Shown here piece by piece: positions 55,616 to 64,000 of a stretch of 64,000 nt of DNA. Each line of letters begins with the position of its first letter. The first letter of the stretch is position 1. The stretch comes from Methylococcus sp. EFPC2. Lineage in GTDB: Bacteria > Pseudomonadota > Gammaproteobacteria > Methylococcales > Methylococcaceae. The notes beneath the pieces are model-generated. The model had not been told where the DNA came from and ran no database searches. It worked only from the letters and a program-made list of their open reading frames with translations. The stretch spans positions 1,054,001 to 1,118,000 of the forward strand of contig NZ_CP070491.1 in assembly GCF_016925495.1 (NCBI RefSeq), read 5' to 3'. Made by a program: the position numbers and the translations under genes.

Positions 55616-56161
55616 GGCCTGATCTCGGTGATGAACTTCTCATGTATGGTTTTGTAACACGCTTACATAAAGGATCACAGCGTGGCGATAGCTCCTTATT
55701 ATTTAGTTTGTATCAACAAACTCTGTACGCCCTCGTATACACAGAAAAGCTAGAGCGGTTTAAATATTGGTTGGCAGTCAATGGATTAACTCCAAAAACT
55801 TTGTGGAAGACCCCGTAGCTGGAGTAAGTGAAAGTGAATTCCAGCTTGCTCTGACTGTTCGTTGGTTTTCCCATCGTTAATTCCAATCTACGTCTCTTAC
55901 TGGTTCGAGTCCAGCCCTAGGCATGTGGGGAAAACAATGTGTGAACTTGGGGCGGACCGCTACCTTGCAATTACAGTGAGAACGTATGCCTGAACTGATC
56001 ACTTCGGGAGTCTATGACAGGCAAGATCGCTCTTTTCGGCGCTTCCTTCACATAATCTGTTTAGCCTGACGTTATTTTGACCCCGCAGGCATAATCCGAT
56101 GCGGAGGGATCATGTCTCCCAAACTATGGTTACTCTTACGCCGGTCGAATGGATCACTACG
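55616..56161. other. 546-bp gap without a supported gene
   Basis: AT-richer than its surroundings and without an open frame that has a convincing start or product. Between the IS and the DUF488 gene; may hold remnants of the DNA into which the IS jumped. Confidence 0.4.
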
Positions 56162-56527
56162 ATGGACATACGCACCAAACGGGTTTACGAGCCGGCCGAT
56201 CCGCAGGATGGGTTTCGCGTCCTGGTGGACCGGGTATGGCCACGGGGACTGACCAAGGGGCAAGTGGCTGCCGGGCTGTGGTTGAAGGAGGTCGCTCCGA
56301 GCACGAGCTTGCGCCAATGGTTCGGGCATGATCGGGCGAAGTGGGAGGAATTCAGGAGCCGTTACTTTCTGGAACTTGGCGTTGAATCTGGGCCGGTGGA
56401 GAGGCTCCGTGAGCTGGCGAGGGAAGGGCGGCTGACGCTTTTGTATTCGGCCCGCGATGTCGATTGCAACCAGGCGGTGGCGCTGAGAGACTACCTGCTC
56501 GGATTATCCCCTGCTGCGAGGCGGTAA
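56162..56527 (+). CDS. DUF488 family protein
   Basis: A 121-residue protein with the signature KRVYEPADPQDGFRVLVDRV-W-P-RG and later SARDVDCNQAVALRDYL. DUF488 proteins are small cytoplasmic proteins of unknown function. The ATG at 56162 fits the family N-terminus (MDIRTKRVYEP); the longer open frame upstream lacks similarity. Confidence 0.88.
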   Translation: MDIRTKRVYEPADPQDGFRVLVDRVWPRGLTKGQVAAGLWLKEVAPSTSLRQWFGHDRAKWEEFRSRYFLELGVESGPVERLRELAREGRLTLLYSARDVDCNQAVALRDYLLGLSPAARR

Positions 56528-56602
56528 GCCTGTCGTTCCGAACTAACCTGTTCCAGGGGCGCTGCCGTATTTCCACCCCATAACCCAAATCAGGGAAGAA
56601 AC

Positions 56603-56998
56603 ATGATCAGTACCGTCTACGCCGCGCTCGCGGCCCTGCTCATCGTCTGGTTGTCTCTTCGGGTCATCAAACTGCGCCGTATCAAGAGTATTCGCCTCGG
56701 TGATGGTGATGACGCCGAACTCAAGGGCGCGATCCGGGCTCAAGGCAACGCCACCGAATATCTGCCCATCTCGCTGATCCTGCTCTTTTTCCTGGAATTC
56801 AACGGCGGGCATGTGGCCCTTGTACATCTCGGCGGCATCGCGCTGCTCGCAGGCCGAATCTCGCACGCCAGAGGTTTGCTGACCGAAAACCTACGCTACC
56901 GGATAGCGGGCATGCAGGTGACGATTTTTACCCTGATCGGCCTGGCATTCGCCGATCTCGGCTATGTCCTGAGCAATGCCATACGGGCGCATACCTGA
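56603..56998 (+). CDS. MAPEG family membrane protein
   Basis: A 131-residue four-helix membrane protein of the eicosanoid/glutathione metabolism superfamily. It has the bacterial signature IRAQGNATEYLPISLILLFF (near residue 50) and GGIALLAGRISHARGL. Bacterial members may conjugate glutathione to lipophilic substrates. Ribosome-binding site ggaagaa before ATG. Confidence 0.9.
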   Translation: MISTVYAALAALLIVWLSLRVIKLRRIKSIRLGDGDDAELKGAIRAQGNATEYLPISLILLFFLEFNGGHVALVHLGGIALLAGRISHARGLLTENLRYRIAGMQVTIFTLIGLAFADLGYVLSNAIRAHT

Positions 56999-57097
56999 GT
57001 TGCCCCTCGGCGGGAGCGGGCCTTAGCCCACGAAGATCGCGGACTGAAAGCCGCTCTTGCAGACGGGGTGTCTGAACGGCGTCGATGAGCATCCCGA

Positions 57098-58402
57098 TCA
57101 GGCAGGCGGCGCTTCCGCCATGAGGACGTCCCGTAGGGTATGGTCCTCCAGCGTCCTGGCCGGGCTTTCGTCCAAGGCGCCCAATAAATCCGTGAGCATT
57201 CCCGGTTCCACGCGGTCCACGGCCAATGTCGGGCTGTCGCCTGCGGAGCGTATGGCCTGGACGATGTCGCGCAGCAGGATCTGATCGGTGTCGCGCGCCG
57301 GGACATAGGCTTTCACCTCGCCATCGAGCGTCACCAAGAGGCCACTACGCTTCAGACACTCCAGCAGTTCCGCGACCGGTTCCCAGGGCAGGTTCAATTC
57401 TTCAGCGAGGACTTGCAGGATGCAGGCGGCCTCGCCGTGGGCGTGGTGCCGTCCGATCGAAACCATGAGCAACAGGCCGAGTCGCTCCTGCGTTTGGATG
57501 CTCAGATGCGGGCGCCGGCTGCCGTAGCCGAGGTAGCGTGGATGCTGGACATGAAAGGCGACGACGGCGCCGAACAGCAGGATGAGCCAACTGATATACA
57601 GCCATATCATGGAGAGCAGGATGACGGCGAAGCCCGAGTAGATGGCGCTGTACTGGGCGGAATCGGCCATGAAACGGGTGAACAGCCAGCCGGTGGCCTT
57701 CCAGGTCAGGCCGGCGAACAGCCCGCCGACCAGCGCGGGGCGCAATTTCACCGGGGTGTTGGGAATGAAGGAATACGCGAAGGTGAACGCTGCGACCACC
57801 AGCAGGTAAGGCAGGATGTTTCCGGCCAGGTAATAGGCGGTGCCGAAGGGCTCCAATGCGATGAGGTCTTGCACGATGGCCGCGTTTCTCATCGAGGCCG
57901 CGATGCCCACGGCGGAAAACAGCAGCACCGGGCCGATCAGGACGATACTGAGGTAGTCGCTGAAGCGGCGATAAAGGGAGCGCGGCTTGGCGATACGCCA
58001 GATGTGATTGAAGCAGTCTTCCACCTGCTCCAGCAGCGAGACGACGGTGTAAAACAGCATTAGGAAGCCGAGGAAACCGAGCACGCCGACCTGGATGTTT
58101 TCGACGAAGGCGATGATGTTGGCCGTGAGCTCCCCGGCTTTGGGCCCCAGCGGGGCCAGCGCCTGGAGGAGCAGGGGCTGTATCTGGTTATGCACGCCGA
58201 ACCCCTTGAGGATGGAGAAACTCACAGCCAGCACCGGCGCCAGCGAGAGCAGGGTGGTGTACACCAGGCTCATCGCCCGATGCTTGAGCCCGCCTTCGTC
58301 GAACTCGCGCATCAGGACGTGCAGCCATTTTTTCAGACTGTGCAGCACGCCACGAATTCGTGCCTCGGGGAAGGAGTAAGCGCGCTTCGATGACTCCGCC
58401 AT
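57098..58402 (-). CDS. YihY/BrkB family (UPF0761) membrane protein
   Basis: A 434-residue inner-membrane protein with six predicted helices, including FLGFLMLFYTVVSLLEQVED, the family core. A C-terminal cytoplasmic domain of about 130 residues (EELNLPWEPVAELLECLKRS) resembles a winged helix, as in some longer YihY proteins. It follows the Mla-type lipoprotein gene by 3 bases, so it is probably in that operon. Transport role unproven. Confidence 0.9.
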   Translation of the reverse strand: MAESSKRAYSFPEARIRGVLHSLKKWLHVLMREFDEGGLKHRAMSLVYTTLLSLAPVLAVSFSILKGFGVHNQIQPLLLQALAPLGPKAGELTANIIAFVENIQVGVLGFLGFLMLFYTVVSLLEQVEDCFNHIWRIAKPRSLYRRFSDYLSIVLIGPVLLFSAVGIAASMRNAAIVQDLIALEPFGTAYYLAGNILPYLLVVAAFTFAYSFIPNTPVKLRPALVGGLFAGLTWKATGWLFTRFMADSAQYSAIYSGFAVILLSMIWLYISWLILLFGAVVAFHVQHPRYLGYGSRRPHLSIQTQERLGLLLMVSIGRHHAHGEAACILQVLAEELNLPWEPVAELLECLKRSGLLVTLDGEVKAYVPARDTDQILLRDIVQAIRSAGDSPTLAVDRVEPGMLTDLLGALDESPARTLEDHTLRDVLMAEAPPA

Positions 58403-58405
58403 GGT

Positions 58406-58981
58406 TTAGGGCGCGGGACTGGCGGGCTGTCCAGGCCGGTTGGCGAGCGATTCCAGCCACGCCCCGATTTCGCCGGCCGCCTGGTCCACCGCAGTAGAGA
58501 AGGCTTGCACCGCACCTTGCGCGTCCGGGCTGGACGTGGAGAGGGCAAAATCGAAGCGGCGTTCCGCAACGAATTCCCCATGCTCGAGCGACTCGGCCCT
58601 GGCGACAATACCCAGGACGATGCGGGCGCGGTCCGGCGTATCGAAAACCTGTTCGAATTCCCTGAGGCGGATGCGCAAACGATAAGGCCGACCTGCGCCG
58701 GCCGCTGCCAGCCGTTGCGCCAGCAGGTCCGGCGGTGGCGCCAGCCAGCGGTTGTCGGCGTAGAAGCGTACCCGGGTGGGGTCGGCGTAGAGCAGCCGAT
58801 AATGGATGCGCGGATCTTTCAGCCAGTCCGGCGCTTCCACCGCGACGGACGTGACGGGCATCCCGGTTTGTGCGGATGTCGGGCCGAAGTCGTGAAGCGC
58901 CGGTGCCGGGTGACGGGAGAGAGGACTGCATCCGACGACGGCCGCGCTCAGCAGCATTGCGAAAATGGCCGAAGATTTCAT
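58406..58981 (-). CDS. ABC-type transport auxiliary lipoprotein (PqiC/DUF330-like)
   Basis: A 191-residue lipoprotein with lipobox VVGC (cysteine about residue 18) and the domain VAVEAPDWLKDPRIHYRLLY, then ADNRWLAPPPDLLAQRL and VLGIVARAESLEHGEFVAER, typical of the ABC_trans_aux family associated with MCE systems. Overlaps the MlaD-like gene by 4 bases. It likely bridges the MCE ring to the outer membrane. Confidence 0.88.
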   Translation of the reverse strand: MKSSAIFAMLLSAAVVGCSPLSRHPAPALHDFGPTSAQTGMPVTSVAVEAPDWLKDPRIHYRLLYADPTRVRFYADNRWLAPPPDLLAQRLAAAGAGRPYRLRIRLREFEQVFDTPDRARIVLGIVARAESLEHGEFVAERRFDFALSTSSPDAQGAVQAFSTAVDQAAGEIGAWLESLANRPGQPASPAP

Positions 58982-59892
58982 TGGGGCTCCCGATAACCGG
59001 CTTCGCCGGGGCCGGGCTCTTCCGGAGCCGCTCCCCGCAACAGCGATTGCGGATCCTCGTCCAACTGGGTGGACAGGCGTTTCACGCGGGTCGCGGCGGA
59101 CTGCATTTCTTCCAGCAGGGTGTCGAGACGCGGCAGGGTGTGCTTGCTCAGCGCATCGCCGGCTGTCCTGCCCGTCGCGACCAGGCCGCGCGCATCCTCC
59201 GTCAATTCGCTCATGCGCCGCGACAATGTCTTGATGTCGCCGGTCAAGCCGTCGATGCGCGCCAGGGTCTTGCGTGCGTCGGCGCTCACCGCCGGCACTT
59301 CGGCCAGCGCGCGGTCCAGGCGGTCTTCCAGGGTGATCAGCCGGGCCGATGCGCTTCCCAGATTGGCTGCGATCTGCTGCAGCCGGTCGCGGTTTTCCTG
59401 GTTGAACAATTCGTTGAAATGGATGAGGAGTTGTTGCGCCTGGCCCAACAGATCCTCCCCGGTGCCGGCGAGCTGATCCAGCAGGGAAGGGTGCATGGGT
59501 ATCACGGCGGGCTCTTTCTCGCGGGTCGGCAGCGCTTCGGCGTCGCCCGGCGCGTTGTCCAGTTCCACCTGGGCCAGGCCGGTGAGGGCCTGGACCCTGA
59601 GTTTGGCGTAGGTATGGTCGGTGATGGGCAAGCCCTTATTCAAATGGGTGAACACCCGGATGTTTTGCGGGTCGGCGGGATCGATTTCTATGCCCGACAC
59701 CTTGCCGGCCTCCACACCGCGGAAATAGACGGTCGATTCGGGACGCAAACCGGAAACCGCATAGCGGGTGGTCACCACATAGGTGTCGTATTCGTTGCCC
59801 ACGTTGCCCAGCCAGATGCCGATCAGCACCAGCGCGGTGCCCAGGACCACCACGAACAGGCCGGCCAGCAGAGCATGGCTTTCCCTACCCAT
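58978..59892 (-). CDS. mlaD: MlaD/MCE-family lipid transport protein
   Basis: A 304-residue protein anchored by one N-terminal helix (LLAGLFVVVLGTALVLIGIW). An MCE domain follows (YAVSGLRPESTVYFRGVEAG, then TYAKLRVQALTGLAQVELDN), and a long C-terminal coiled coil. MCE rings carry phospholipid between the membranes. The start at 59892 (MGRESHALL) fits the family better than the upstream one, which would extend far into mlaF. It overlaps mlaF by 8 bases. Confidence 0.9.
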   Translation of the reverse strand: MGRESHALLAGLFVVVLGTALVLIGIWLGNVGNEYDTYVVTTRYAVSGLRPESTVYFRGVEAGKVSGIEIDPADPQNIRVFTHLNKGLPITDHTYAKLRVQALTGLAQVELDNAPGDAEALPTREKEPAVIPMHPSLLDQLAGTGEDLLGQAQQLLIHFNELFNQENRDRLQQIAANLGSASARLITLEDRLDRALAEVPAVSADARKTLARIDGLTGDIKTLSRRMSELTEDARGLVATGRTAGDALSKHTLPRLDTLLEEMQSAATRVKRLSTQLDEDPQSLLRGAAPEEPGPGEAGYREPQ

Positions 59893-60661
59893 GGCGGTCC
59901 GCTCCCTCGAGCACACGCAATGCGCGCTTGCCGTGCAGGAAGCTGCGGGCAAACGGGTGCTCGCAGGCCATGACCGTCGCCAGATCGCCGTAAGCGATCA
60001 GACGCTGGTCGGCCAACAAGGCGATTTCGCTACACAAATCGTTCAAGACATGCAGATCGTGGGTAATCATGACCACGGTAAATCCCAGTTGCCGGTGCAG
60101 TTCACCCAGCAGGTTGACGAATTCCTCGCTCAAAACGGGGTCGAGGCCGGAGGTCGGCTCGTCCAGAAAAAGCAACTCCGGCTCCAGGATCAGGGCGCGG
60201 GCGAGGGCGGCGCGGCGCACCATGCCGCCGGAAAGCTCGGCCGGCATCAGCGTAGCATCTTCTGCCCTGAGGCCCACCATGGTCAGCTTCAAAAGCACGA
60301 GCTGGCGGATCGCGTCTTCGTCCAGGCAACGCAATTCGCGCAAGGGGAAGGCGATGTTGTCGAAAACGCTCAAGGCGCTGAACAAGGCCCCGTTTTGAAA
60401 CAGCATCCCGCAGCGGTTACGCAATTGCTGGCGGCGCTCTTCGGTGAGTTCAAGCAAAGGTTCGCCGAACAGAAAGACCTGGCCTTCGCTGGGTATCTGC
60501 AAGCCTATCATTTCGCGCATGAGTACGGTCTTGCCGCTGCCGGATACGCCGGCCAGCCCGAGGATTTCCCCCGGATTCAAGACCAGGCTGATGTCGCTGT
60601 GCACCACATGCTCGCCGAAGCGGGTCCAGACGTGCTCCAGGCGGATGACGGGTTCGCTCAT
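59885..60661 (-). CDS. mlaF: MlaF-like ABC transporter ATP-binding protein
   Basis: A 258-residue ATPase with Walker A GVSGSGKTV, signature LSGGMVRRAALARAL, Walker B ELLFLDEPTSGLDP and H-loop ITHDLHVL. The signature LSGGM and the partner genes assign it to the MlaFEDB class of lipid transporters. Overlaps mlaE by 4 bases. Confidence 0.93.
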   Translation of the reverse strand: MSEPVIRLEHVWTRFGEHVVHSDISLVLNPGEILGLAGVSGSGKTVLMREMIGLQIPSEGQVFLFGEPLLELTEERRQQLRNRCGMLFQNGALFSALSVFDNIAFPLRELRCLDEDAIRQLVLLKLTMVGLRAEDATLMPAELSGGMVRRAALARALILEPELLFLDEPTSGLDPVLSEEFVNLLGELHRQLGFTVVMITHDLHVLNDLCSEIALLADQRLIAYGDLATVMACEHPFARSFLHGKRALRVLEGADRHG

Positions 60662-61791
60662 GGCATGCCCACGCCGCGGAAGAGGATGGCGAAGACCGCG
60701 TCGCTGAGTATCACCAAGGTGATGGCCGCGACCACCGAATTGGTGGTTTCGTTGCCCAGGCTCTCCGTGTCCGGCTTGATGCGCAGGCCGAAATGGCAGG
60801 CCACGAGGGCGATAAGCAGCCCGAACACGGCGCCCTTGGCCAGGCCGATCACATAATTGGCAACCGGCACGGCCCCCGGCAGTTTCAGGATGAATTGCAG
60901 ATAGCTGATGTCCATCTCCACCCGCGCGGAGATCGCCCCGCCCAACAGGGCGATGATGTCGGTCCATACCACCAGCAGTGGCAGGGCGAGCACCAGGGCG
61001 ACCACCTTGGGCAGGATCAGCCGCAGCGAGCGGGAAATGCCCATCGCTTCCAGGGCGTCCAGCTCCTGCGTCACGCGCATCACGCCCAGCCGGGCGGTCA
61101 TCGCCGAGCCCGAGCGCCCGGCCACCAGGATGGCGGCTAGCAGCGGCCCCAGCTCACGGATGATGCTCATGCCCAAGATGTTGACGATGTAGATCTGCGC
61201 GCCCAGCGTCTGCAATTGCAGCGAGGACAGATAGCTGACCACGATGCCGATCAGAAAGCCGACCAGGGCGGTGATGCCCAGCGCGCGGCCGCCGGTCTCG
61301 TGGATGTGGGAGGAGATCTCACGCCAGGGGATGTCCGACGGATGGCGTATCAGATGGAATAGGTCCAGCAAGAGCTGACCGAGCAGGATGACCGCGCCGA
61401 GCAGATGATCGAACCCGCGTTTCAGGGCGCCGAGGAGACGTTGCGGAAGCGGCGGGTAGGGGCGCGGTGGCGGCAGCTCGCGGATGGTGCGGTTTTCCAG
61501 CCTTTCGAACAAGAGCGCCTGTTCCGGCGAGATGTGCACATTCGTCGGTAGCCGCTCGCCCCAGGCACGCCACAGCAGGTAGGCGCCGGCGCTGTCGAGG
61601 GTCGATGTCTCGCGCAAGTCCCAAAGTAAGCTTTCTTCTCCCGCAAAAGAAGCCAACTTGCGCGCCAGATAGGGCGCCACGGCTAATCCGCGCAGATTCC
61701 ACGGGCCCTTAAGAAGCAAGCGCCGATCTGATGCGGCAACAACTCGGTCGATTAAGGGTTCCGTCAGGTTGACGGAGTGCCGATGGGTCAT
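60658..61791 (-). CDS. mlaE: MlaE-family permease with N-terminal STAS-like domain
   Basis: A 377-residue permease. The first 100 residues are STAS-like (WDLRETSTLDSAGAYLLWRA), a domain supplied separately as MlaB in E. coli. The permease part follows with the conserved LGPLLAAILVAGRSGSAMTARLG and MRVTQELDALEAMGI. First gene of mlaE-mlaF-mlaD-lipoprotein-yihY. Confidence 0.93.
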   Translation of the reverse strand: MTHRHSVNLTEPLIDRVVAASDRRLLLKGPWNLRGLAVAPYLARKLASFAGEESLLWDLRETSTLDSAGAYLLWRAWGERLPTNVHISPEQALLFERLENRTIRELPPPRPYPPLPQRLLGALKRGFDHLLGAVILLGQLLLDLFHLIRHPSDIPWREISSHIHETGGRALGITALVGFLIGIVVSYLSSLQLQTLGAQIYIVNILGMSIIRELGPLLAAILVAGRSGSAMTARLGVMRVTQELDALEAMGISRSLRLILPKVVALVLALPLLVVWTDIIALLGGAISARVEMDISYLQFILKLPGAVPVANYVIGLAKGAVFGLLIALVACHFGLRIKPDTESLGNETTNSVVAAITLVILSDAVFAILFRGVGMP

Positions 61792-62039
61792 GGGCAGAAT
61801 CCCGGTTGATACACTGAGTGGCTGATCGTCGCATTAGCAGAACGAAGAAAAATATCCCCTATATTCTGCTTCCCCATCGCCGGAAAATATTTTCAAGCCG
61901 AAATCCGACGGGTTCGTAGGCATTCTTGCTCCTTGCTAGCCCGTTCTTGGGGCTCGAATTACCCCGGCTCTTTACGGGCGGCTCAGGGTAGATCTCGGCA
62001 TCAGGCCGCCTGAACCTAACGCTTGAGCTTTGTTAGCCG

Positions 62040-62460
62040 TAACAGGCTAATGAGCGACGCGAGGTTGTAAGCAGTAAAACGGAACAGCACTTGGCCGAAC
62101 ACTTTGGCGAAACCACGCTGGCGCAGTTTTGCGCACTACTGACAGTCTTGCTCCAGCCAACGGCGTCTTCGGTCGTCTTACGACACCTTAAGTTCAGCTA
62201 ATAGGCCCCCGGCAGGTCGCCTGTCGACGGCGCTGCCGTTCTTCTTGCACCGTCCCGCGGATTGACGCTTCGGTCTTTCAAAGTTAATCGTAAAAGCCGC
62301 CTGATTGTAGCCCTTGTCGGCACCGACCGTGCCTCGGACGGTACAACTGTTGGCAATTGTATGGGTGGGGCAGAGCACCTTGGCCTCGGTGGATTCGCAT
62401 TTTTTGTGAAGCCGCGCTTCCGGGTAAGTTTTGCGTCATGCGTTGAACTCAATTGATAGG
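62040..62460 (-). pseudogene. Decayed IS5-family transposase remnant
   Basis: Reading leftward, three frames together give HDAKLTRKRGFTKNANPP, then GTVGADKGYNQAAFTINF with KKNGSAVDRRP, and finally FRFTAYNLASLISLLRLTKL. These follow one another in the order of an IS5-group DDE transposase (DAxLxRKG, ADKGYD, GSAVDRRTTRH, FTxxAYNLVRL). At least three frame changes and internal stops separate them. No intact terminal repeats are seen. Confidence 0.7.
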
Positions 62461-62469
62461 GAGTCCAGC

Positions 62470-62880
62470 GCGGCATCGACTGACAGCCGCAGCTTATGCA
62501 GAGGAGGAATTTCTTAGTATCCGCCCCTCTAGGCTGATGTAACTGAACCAACAGCTTTAGTAACGTCTTCTACGGAAGAGCCTTAAAAAGTAGATGAGGT
62601 ATTTTACTGGTATAACTCCGGCTCCATAACATGCTGACTTATTGCAACAGCCCAAGAAAAGTGACACGATGATTTATAGAGTAGAGTCCAAGATTTTATA
62701 TGTGTTTATGAGATTCAATTACTCGCACGAACAGTGCTTGCTTGACTACTAATAATCCTTGGTGCATGTGGAGTGGCATACGTTATTTTTGTACCAAATA
62801 AACGTATCTCTAATTGTTTGGCGGCGAATCATAAAATGTTAATTTCAATCACGCGTTAAAATTACGAAGGAGTCATGGCG
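62470..62880. other. AT-rich 5' region before the PEP-CTERM-like gene
   Basis: About 400 bases without a supported gene and markedly AT-richer than the Mla region. The right end carries the ribosome-binding site GAAGGAG for the next gene. No clear promoter can be fixed. Confidence 0.4.
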
Positions 62881-63627
62881 ATGGTGCGACTTATGACTAC
62901 AGCTTTATACGTTGCAGTACTGCTGCCTTTTAATAATTCGGAGGCGGCGGTGATAATTCCGACGGGGGGAGCCATTTCTGCAAATTTATCTACTGTTCCG
63001 ATCAATTCAGGATATGGAAATTACACTGTGACTGGTACGTATCAGTTTGCCGCAGTTGACGCCGAACATTACCCAATACCAGAGCTCGTATCGAGAGATC
63101 TTTCAAGACTTTCGAGCGAAATTCGCCCAAGCTTTATCTTGGTCACAGGTCGCGCTGATGGTGCTTCGTTTTTCACTGCTCCTCCGTCCTACGAAAGCTA
63201 TATTCTCGGTAGCGCGCATGCAGAAATCGGCTTCGATTTAACTGCGACGAGTTCGGTCAGGTTCACTTGGTCAGGTAATATAGGAGAAGATAGCGACGCG
63301 TCCATTGCTGTTTTTAAAAAAAATTTCACAGAGGGTATAGAGTTAGAATGTATAAAATTTTATAGCAACGCATCCTGCGGAATCAATGGCGGAGATAAGT
63401 ATTTAGGTCCGTCGTCAGGCACTTTGGCGCTTCCTGCTGGGAATTATCAGTTTGTCGCAGATGTAAGTGCTGGTCATGGCATGGGATTAAATTTTCCAGG
63501 AGAGTTTTCTTTTCAGCTTGCTATCGTTCCTATCCCTGCAAGTATCTGGCTGTTTGGAATGTGTTCGATTGGTCTCTATGGCCTTTCGAGATATAGACGC
63601 TCAAATGTTCCGGACAAATCTGATTAA
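62881..63627 (+). CDS. VPLPA-CTERM-type secreted/sorted protein
   Basis: A 248-residue exported protein, with signal peptide (cleaved near NSEA-AV) and a beta-rich body. The C-terminal tail is VPIPASIWLFGMCSIGLYGLSRYRR: a VPxPA motif, hydrophobic helix and basic end, as in VPLPA-CTERM proteins handled by exosortase/archaeosortase-type enzymes. GAAGGAG lies 8 bases before the ATG at 62881 but only 2 before 62875, so the former is preferred. Function unknown; probably surface matrix. Confidence 0.82.
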   Translation: MVRLMTTALYVAVLLPFNNSEAAVIIPTGGAISANLSTVPINSGYGNYTVTGTYQFAAVDAEHYPIPELVSRDLSRLSSEIRPSFILVTGRADGASFFTAPPSYESYILGSAHAEIGFDLTATSSVRFTWSGNIGEDSDASIAVFKKNFTEGIELECIKFYSNASCGINGGDKYLGPSSGTLALPAGNYQFVADVSAGHGMGLNFPGEFSFQLAIVPIPASIWLFGMCSIGLYGLSRYRRSNVPDKSD

Positions 63628-63748
63628 AAAATAGGCACCAGTAGCTAGGCTGTGCTTGTTTAGTCAGTTCTTGAAACAATTAGGAGTAGTATGATAGTAG
63701 CAATACCGCTCGACAGGCGTGGAGTTATGTTAAATAATGGAGGTATAA

Positions 63749-64000
63749 ATGAACGTTCAAAAAGATGTGTTTTATCAGTTTGCTTACAGGGCGTCATCGC
63801 TTCGCGCATGGTTCATGCGCTGGATTTCCGCTGGGGGGGTTGCCATTGTTTTGTGTGCAGCGCCGACTGCCTATGCCGCAATTATACCTACTAGCGTGTC
63901 TTTCAATGGTCCGTTTCATGGCTATGGGTCTTACTCTGAAACTACATTGATTAGGGATAAGGTGTCAGGGTTTGTAAATGAAGAATTTACTTTCAATGAT
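63749..64000 (+). CDS. Secreted protein, 3'-truncated by the window edge
   Basis: An ATG with ribosome-binding site ggagg 5 bases upstream opens a frame that runs off the window after 84 codons. The product starts with a long signal peptide (WFMRWISAGGVAIVLCAAPT, cleavage near AYA-AI). Its mature start IIPTSVSFNGPFHGYGSYSE resembles that of the preceding gene (VIIPTGGAIS... GYGNYTVTGTY), so the two are probably tandem paralogues. Confidence 0.7.
   Translation, partial: MNVQKDVFYQFAYRASSLRAWFMRWISAGGVAIVLCAAPTAYAAIIPTSVSFNGPFHGYGSYSETTLIRDKVSGFVNEEFTFND

Overview
The window reads as chromosomal DNA of a high-GC gammaproteobacterium carrying a large integrative and conjugative element (ICE). 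Clues to the host are TruC, DsbB, a complete Mla-type lipid transport operon, and two secreted proteins at the right end, one with a VPLPA-CTERM-like sorting tail. Such tails are common in exosortase-bearing proteobacteria, including methanotrophs and other aquatic lineages. Genus cannot be fixed from the sequence alone.

Region 1 (1-13.2 kb) is metal-resistance cargo. It holds a cus-type copper/silver RND pump (outer-membrane channel cut by the window edge, adaptor, a CDF-like transporter, CusA), dsbB, a lipoprotein and a small helical protein. Next comes an unusual reading frame that joins an HD-GYP phosphodiesterase to a CopA copper ATPase. A broken TSUP permease follows, then a compact mer module (merT, merP, a GDCCVxC protein, divergent merR) with a textbook mer operator and 19-bp promoter spacer but no merA.

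Region 2 (13.2-39 kb) is the ICE backbone, related in gene content to SXT/R391 and PFGI-1-like elements. It has DUF4400/TraJ-like, TraD and a MOBH relaxase TraI on the minus strand. A replication module follows: Rep protein, eight 20-bp iterons, two perfect DnaA boxes and an AT-rich stretch. Then come a TacAT-type toxin-antitoxin pair with paired operators, a BRO/antirepressor protein, a MobI-like protein, a ParM-like segregation gene with partner, a lytic transglycosylase and an FlhD/FlhC pair equivalent to the SXT transfer activators SetD/SetC. An IetA/IetS (AAA ATPase plus subtilisin protease) defence pair follows, then traG, traH and traF. The remaining F-type pore genes (traLEKBVA, traC, traWUN) are absent and should lie left of the window if the element is complete.

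Region 3 (39-52.4 kb) is a defence island at the element's right end. Contents are a YkgJ-type protein, type I restriction-modification genes hsdR, hsdS and hsdM with vapBC inserted between hsdS and hsdR, a PD-(D/E)XK-like protein upstream of hsdM, a small zinc-ribbon protein and a small membrane protein. An overlapping pair follows: a multi-pass membrane protein and a YejK/NdpA-like nucleoid-associated protein. A P4-type tyrosine integrase comes last, and the 3' part of a tRNA-Ser gene next to it marks the attachment site.

Region 4 (52.4-64 kb) is host chromosome with some insertion-sequence debris: a decayed IS5-like transposase, truC, an intact IS256-family element with perfect 35-bp ends, DUF488, MAPEG, YihY/BrkB, the mlaEFD-lipoprotein operon, a second decayed transposase, and two secreted proteins, the last running off the window.
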